Assembly: GCA_964551815.1 (NCBI GenBank)
Contig: CAZKEL010000004.1
Coordinates: forward strand, 1-55,188
DNA: 55,188 nucleotides
Source of the DNA: D37C17 sp964551815
Lineage (GTDB): Bacteria; Fidelibacterota; Marinisomatia; SCGC-AAA003-L08; D37C17
Direction of reading: 5' to 3'
Under the pieces are notes generated by a model. The model was not told the DNA's origin. It did no database searches and saw only the letters and a list, made by a program, of their open reading frames with translations. The first letter of the stretch is position 1. The number at the start of each line of letters is the position of its first letter. Positions 50,831 through 55,188 of the stretch are shown piece by piece. A program made the position numbers and the translations under genes.

Positions 50831-50950
50831 GAAAAAAATAACAATAATAAAAATTTCAAGTGCTGGACGCAACTCCTCCTTCACCAAGGAGGGGAAAATC
50901 CTGAGCCACGTGCTATATATGCAATGTGTCAGCGAAGAACAGGGGTGGTT
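50831..50950 (+). repeat. AACCACCCC/GGGGTGGTT family, second tandem right-half unit
   Basis: A 120-bp unit whose first 45 bases repeat the preceding unit exactly; inner CTCCTTCACCAAGGAGGGG hairpin; 3' part CCACGTGCTATATATGCAAT resembles 50122-50141; ends GGGGTGGTT at 50942-50950. An ATG again follows 8 bases later (50959) but stops after 8 codons. Confidence 0.8.
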
Positions 50951-50998
50951 GTGAAAATATGGGATACACAAGGCAGGAATTTTGATTAACTACATTTT

Positions 50999-51925
50999 AT
51001 GAAACTCATTAGTTATAAACTTAATCAAATTATTAAAATTGGTGCAATCCAGGAGGGAATGGTCTATGACCTGCATGGACTCAACCCAAACATTGCAGAC
51101 AATATGTTAGATTTTCTCCAAGGTGGTGAGGAGCAATTACAGTTAGCAAAGAACGCAATTCAAGATGGTAACACTTCATTATCTCTAGGAGATGTAGAAT
51201 TAATCTCACCTGTTCCCGATCCGCCGTCGGTGCGGGATGCCTATGCCTTTCGTCAGCATGTGGAAACAGCCCGTCGAAACAGGGGATTGGATATGATACC
51301 CGAATTTGACGAAATACCCATTTTCTATTTTACCAATCACAATGCAGTTTTTGGGGAAGGTGATTTTCCAGTGCTTTCAAAGCATACTGACAAACTTGAT
51401 TTTGAACTGGAATGCGCAGCGGTTATTGGAAAACAATGCAGGAATATCTCTGCAGCTGAGGCAGATAATTATATTGCCGGATTCATGATTATGAATGATT
51501 TTTCTGCACGAGGATTACAAATGCAGGAAATGAAATTGAATTTAGGGCCGGCAAAAGGTAAAGACTTCGGTACATCCTTTGGACCATGGCTGGTGACCAA
51601 GGATGAATTAGAGCCCTATAAACAAACCTCTGCTGAGGGTGACCGCTATGATTTGAAAATGAAGGCGTTTGTAAATGATATTCAGATATCGGAGGATAAT
51701 CTTGCCAATATGAGCTGGACCTTTGCCCAGATTATTGAACGGGTGAGCTACGGTGTTCACATCTACCCCGGTGATATTATTGGTTCGGGTACATGCGGGA
51801 CCGGTTGCTTTCTGGAGTTAAATGGCTCGAAAATCACGGATAATCAATGGCTGCAACCAGGAGATAATGTTACTCTTGAAATTGACAGATTAGGCAGGCT
51901 GAGTAACCACATCGTTCAATCTTAA
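50999..51925 (+). CDS. fumarylacetoacetate hydrolase-family protein
   Basis: A 308-aa FAH-family hydrolase. 'PSVRDAYAFRQHVETARR', metal site 'LDFELECAAVIGK' (E.E then D), 'IMNDFSARGLQMQEM', 'GKDFGTSFGPWLVT' and 'GSGTCGTGCFLEL'. By context it splits fumarylacetoacetate to fumarate and acetoacetate, the last step of homogentisate breakdown; it is shorter than classic FAH (about 420 aa). Maleylacetoacetate isomerase is not seen in the window. Confidence 0.9.
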   Translation: MKLISYKLNQIIKIGAIQEGMVYDLHGLNPNIADNMLDFLQGGEEQLQLAKNAIQDGNTSLSLGDVELISPVPDPPSVRDAYAFRQHVETARRNRGLDMIPEFDEIPIFYFTNHNAVFGEGDFPVLSKHTDKLDFELECAAVIGKQCRNISAAEADNYIAGFMIMNDFSARGLQMQEMKLNLGPAKGKDFGTSFGPWLVTKDELEPYKQTSAEGDRYDLKMKAFVNDIQISEDNLANMSWTFAQIIERVSYGVHIYPGDIIGSGTCGTGCFLELNGSKITDNQWLQPGDNVTLEIDRLGRLSNHIVQS

Positions 51926-52056
51926 ACTTAGCTTGGTCTGTAATCCATATTCACAGTTAATTCAGATTTTACACTTTAAAATTCTTTTCAGGTTATTAAG
52001 GGGTGGTATCTCAGGTTTATATTGACATTGTCCCTATACTCAATATCAAGTATATT

Positions 52057-52081
52057 AACCTCTGTAGGAAGAGGGTTTTTT
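52057..52081 (+). terminator. weak terminator after the FAH gene
   Basis: AACCTC (52057-52062) pairs with GAGGGTT (52071-52077, one bulged G), and T residues continue to 52081. It lies in the 190-bp gap before the flavin reductase gene. Confidence 0.4.
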
Positions 52082-52114
52082 CACCCGATAAATTCAACTT
52101 AATATTAATCTAAA

Positions 52115-52977
52115 TTGACCGGATTTATAGAATATAACGCTAAGGAAATGGAAATGCGGGAGCGCTATCGTTTGCTCATCAGTGCAGTGGCTCCCAGACC
52201 CATCGGATTTACAACCAGTATCAGTAAAGATGGAAATATTAATCTTGCACCTTTCAGTTTTTTTAATGCTTTTAGCGCAAATCCTCCAATCGTTGGAATT
52301 TCTCCTGCATTCAGCGGCAGAACAGGAAAGCCAAAAAACACCCTCACCAATATTCTGGAAACAAAAGAATTCACCTTGTCTGTAGTGACCTTTGACATGG
52401 TGGAACAAATGAATATATGTGCTGCAGATTATCCTCCTGAGGTGGATGAATTTTTAAAATCCGGTTTGTCCCCCTACCAGGGGAAAGTCGTTTCAACACC
52501 GGGGGTTGCAGAATCACCTCTCATTTTAGAATGCAAATTTACAGAGCATATTCAATTCAGTGACCAACCTGCCGGAGGAAATCTTCTCTTGGGCGAGGTA
52601 GTGTATATTCATGCGAAAGATTCCATTTTTGATGAACAAAGTAGGATAGATCCTCATAAGATTGATCAGGTTGCCCGAATGGGCTATAATTGGTACAGCC
52701 GATCTATTCAGGGAATGTTCGAATTGGAAGCCCCCAAATACCAACCTCTCGGTGTGGACAGGCTGCCTAAGGAAGTTCAATCATGTCCCTTTTTTCCAGG
52801 GAATTTACGTGCCCGTTTAGCCTCCATAGAAACTATCCCTGAAAGGCAGGAAATTGCAGAACTCAGTGAAACTTATGAGCGACTTTCTACAGATGAAATG
52901 CTGAAAATCTGTGCTAAATTGGTATCCGAGGGCAGAGTATTAGAAGCCTGGCAGGTTCTCTATTTAGCAGAACTCCT

Positions 52978-52981
<4 letters not shown>
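52115..52981 (+). CDS. flavin reductase-family (DIM6/NTAB) protein
   Basis: A 288-aa protein: FMN-binding split-barrel domain (about residues 10-200; 'SAVAPRPIGFTTSISKDGNIN' in pieces, 'LAPFSFFNAFSANPPIVGI' in pieces, 'GEVVYIHAKDSI') plus an about 85-residue C-terminal extension with 'MGYNWYSRSIQGMFEL'. TTG start. It overlaps aacS by 4 bp. Such proteins supply reduced flavin or act as small oxidoreductases; the role here is unclear. Confidence 0.85.
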
Positions 52982-54927
<1,946 letters not shown>

Positions 54928-55170
54928 TCCATATAATTTTGATATTATTGTCATAATTTTTATTTGACAGCTAAAAATTATCGTCCTAAATTATATTCAC
55001 TATCAAGGCAATCGAACTAACAATTCGCTAACAAAACATTTGGCATTCATCAATGCAATTATATCGAGGGGAGAAAAATTGTCCGACGGAGATTCGTCAG
55101 CATTTCCCATCAACTATTTCAATAATTATTCAATACAATTTCTATAATTAACGGAAAAAAAGGAGTAAAT
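54928..55170. other. intergenic region with long leader
   Basis: No gene. It holds the promoter at 54964-54992 and a roughly 170-base leader with a GACG/CGTC hairpin (55084-55097) before the next gene. Confidence 0.4.
54964..54992 (+). promoter_or_regulatory. sigma-70-like promoter
   Basis: TTGACA (54964-54969), 17-nt spacer, TAAATT (54987-54992): the same hexamers and spacing as the ssb promoter. Confidence 0.6.
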
Positions 55171-55188
55171 ATGATCCGTAAAATACTA
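55171..55188 (+). CDS. start of a gene cut by the window end
   Basis: AAAAAAGGAG lies 6 bases before an ATG; only MIRKIL is visible. The strong ribosome site and upstream promoter make a real gene likely; the product is unknown. Confidence 0.55.

Noticed and set aside
49649..50950. CRISPR array
   Set aside because: Repeat units are 90-175 bp, palindromic and irregularly spaced, without short constant repeats and unique spacers; no cas genes.
50762..50989. 75-codon open frame in the repeat cluster
   Set aside because: It runs through two tandem repeat units and only reflects their sequence.

Overview
The window is a 55 kb, AT-rich (roughly 40% GC by eye) bacterial chromosome segment. The source is most likely a member of the Fibrobacterota-Chlorobiota-Bacteroidota (FCB) superphylum. 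Support: a 986-residue exported protease ends in a type IX secretion-type 'YPNPFNP' sorting domain preceded by dockerin repeats; YbeY carries the Bacteroidota-like replacement of its third zinc ligand; and the dehydrogenase E1 is an alpha-beta fusion. Candidatus Marinimicrobia (SAR406) or a relative fits best, but that is inference. TTG start codons with good ribosome sites are frequent. The same promoter shape (TTGACA, 17 nt, TAAATT) occurs at both ends of the window.

Positions 1-20.4 kb are housekeeping: ssb, a TPR lipoprotein, a MoxR/DUF58 pair, rlmN, purine nucleoside phosphorylase, mutS2, cvpA, yqeY, a C4 zinc-ribbon coiled-coil protein, RNase P RNA, recJ, fabH, an acyl-CoA dehydrogenase, ybeY, a CorC/HlyC membrane protein, mazG, and the secreted lysyl-endopeptidase-like protein. 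Positions 20.7-21.35 kb hold tmRNA (minus strand) and two lysine tRNAs (anticodons CTT and TTT).

Positions 21.35-27.6 kb are a 6.2 kb genomic island inserted at the tRNA-Lys(TTT) gene. A 45-bp exact copy of the tRNA 3' end lies at the far side, and the tRNA's downstream hairpin is also duplicated. TAGTACA repeats sit near both ends. The tyrosine integrase survives only as a C-terminal fragment, fused back-to-back with a C-terminal fragment of a type ISP restriction-modification/helicase protein. Cargo: a membrane protein, a DUF3800 protein, a candidate SRP-like RNA, a YaaA/DUF6884-like protein, a GIY-YIG-like protein, an SDH_sah/ClpP-fold serine protease with a structured leader, two small membrane proteins and a CxxC protein.

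Positions 27.8-33.8 kb hold a fatty-acyl desaturase, a gene-free stretch with two tandem structured RNA candidates (each with its own terminator), a 44-aa membrane peptide, a potassium channel, a small metal-binding/PepSY/DUF4920 cluster and a YjbQ protein.

Positions 33.9-54.9 kb are an aromatic-catabolism region on one strand. It encodes phenylacetyl-CoA epoxidase PaaABCD, PaaG/H/I/J, PaaY, PaaZ and a further enoyl-CoA hydratase (phenylacetate to acetyl-CoA plus succinyl-CoA). It then encodes a fused 2-oxoacid dehydrogenase E1, 4-hydroxyphenylpyruvate dioxygenase, homogentisate dioxygenase, a fumarylacetoacetase-family hydrolase, a flavin reductase-family protein and acetoacetyl-CoA synthetase (tyrosine to fumarate plus acetoacetyl-CoA). 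PaaE and PaaK are not in the window. HicAB, a four-helix-bundle protein and a family of palindromic repeats ending AACCACCCC/GGGGTGGTT interrupt the run. The repeats surround a DUF559 endonuclease gene and a relic of a second copy; this repeat-plus-nuclease arrangement and the orphan RNAs at 29.6-30.0 kb are the least explained parts of the window.
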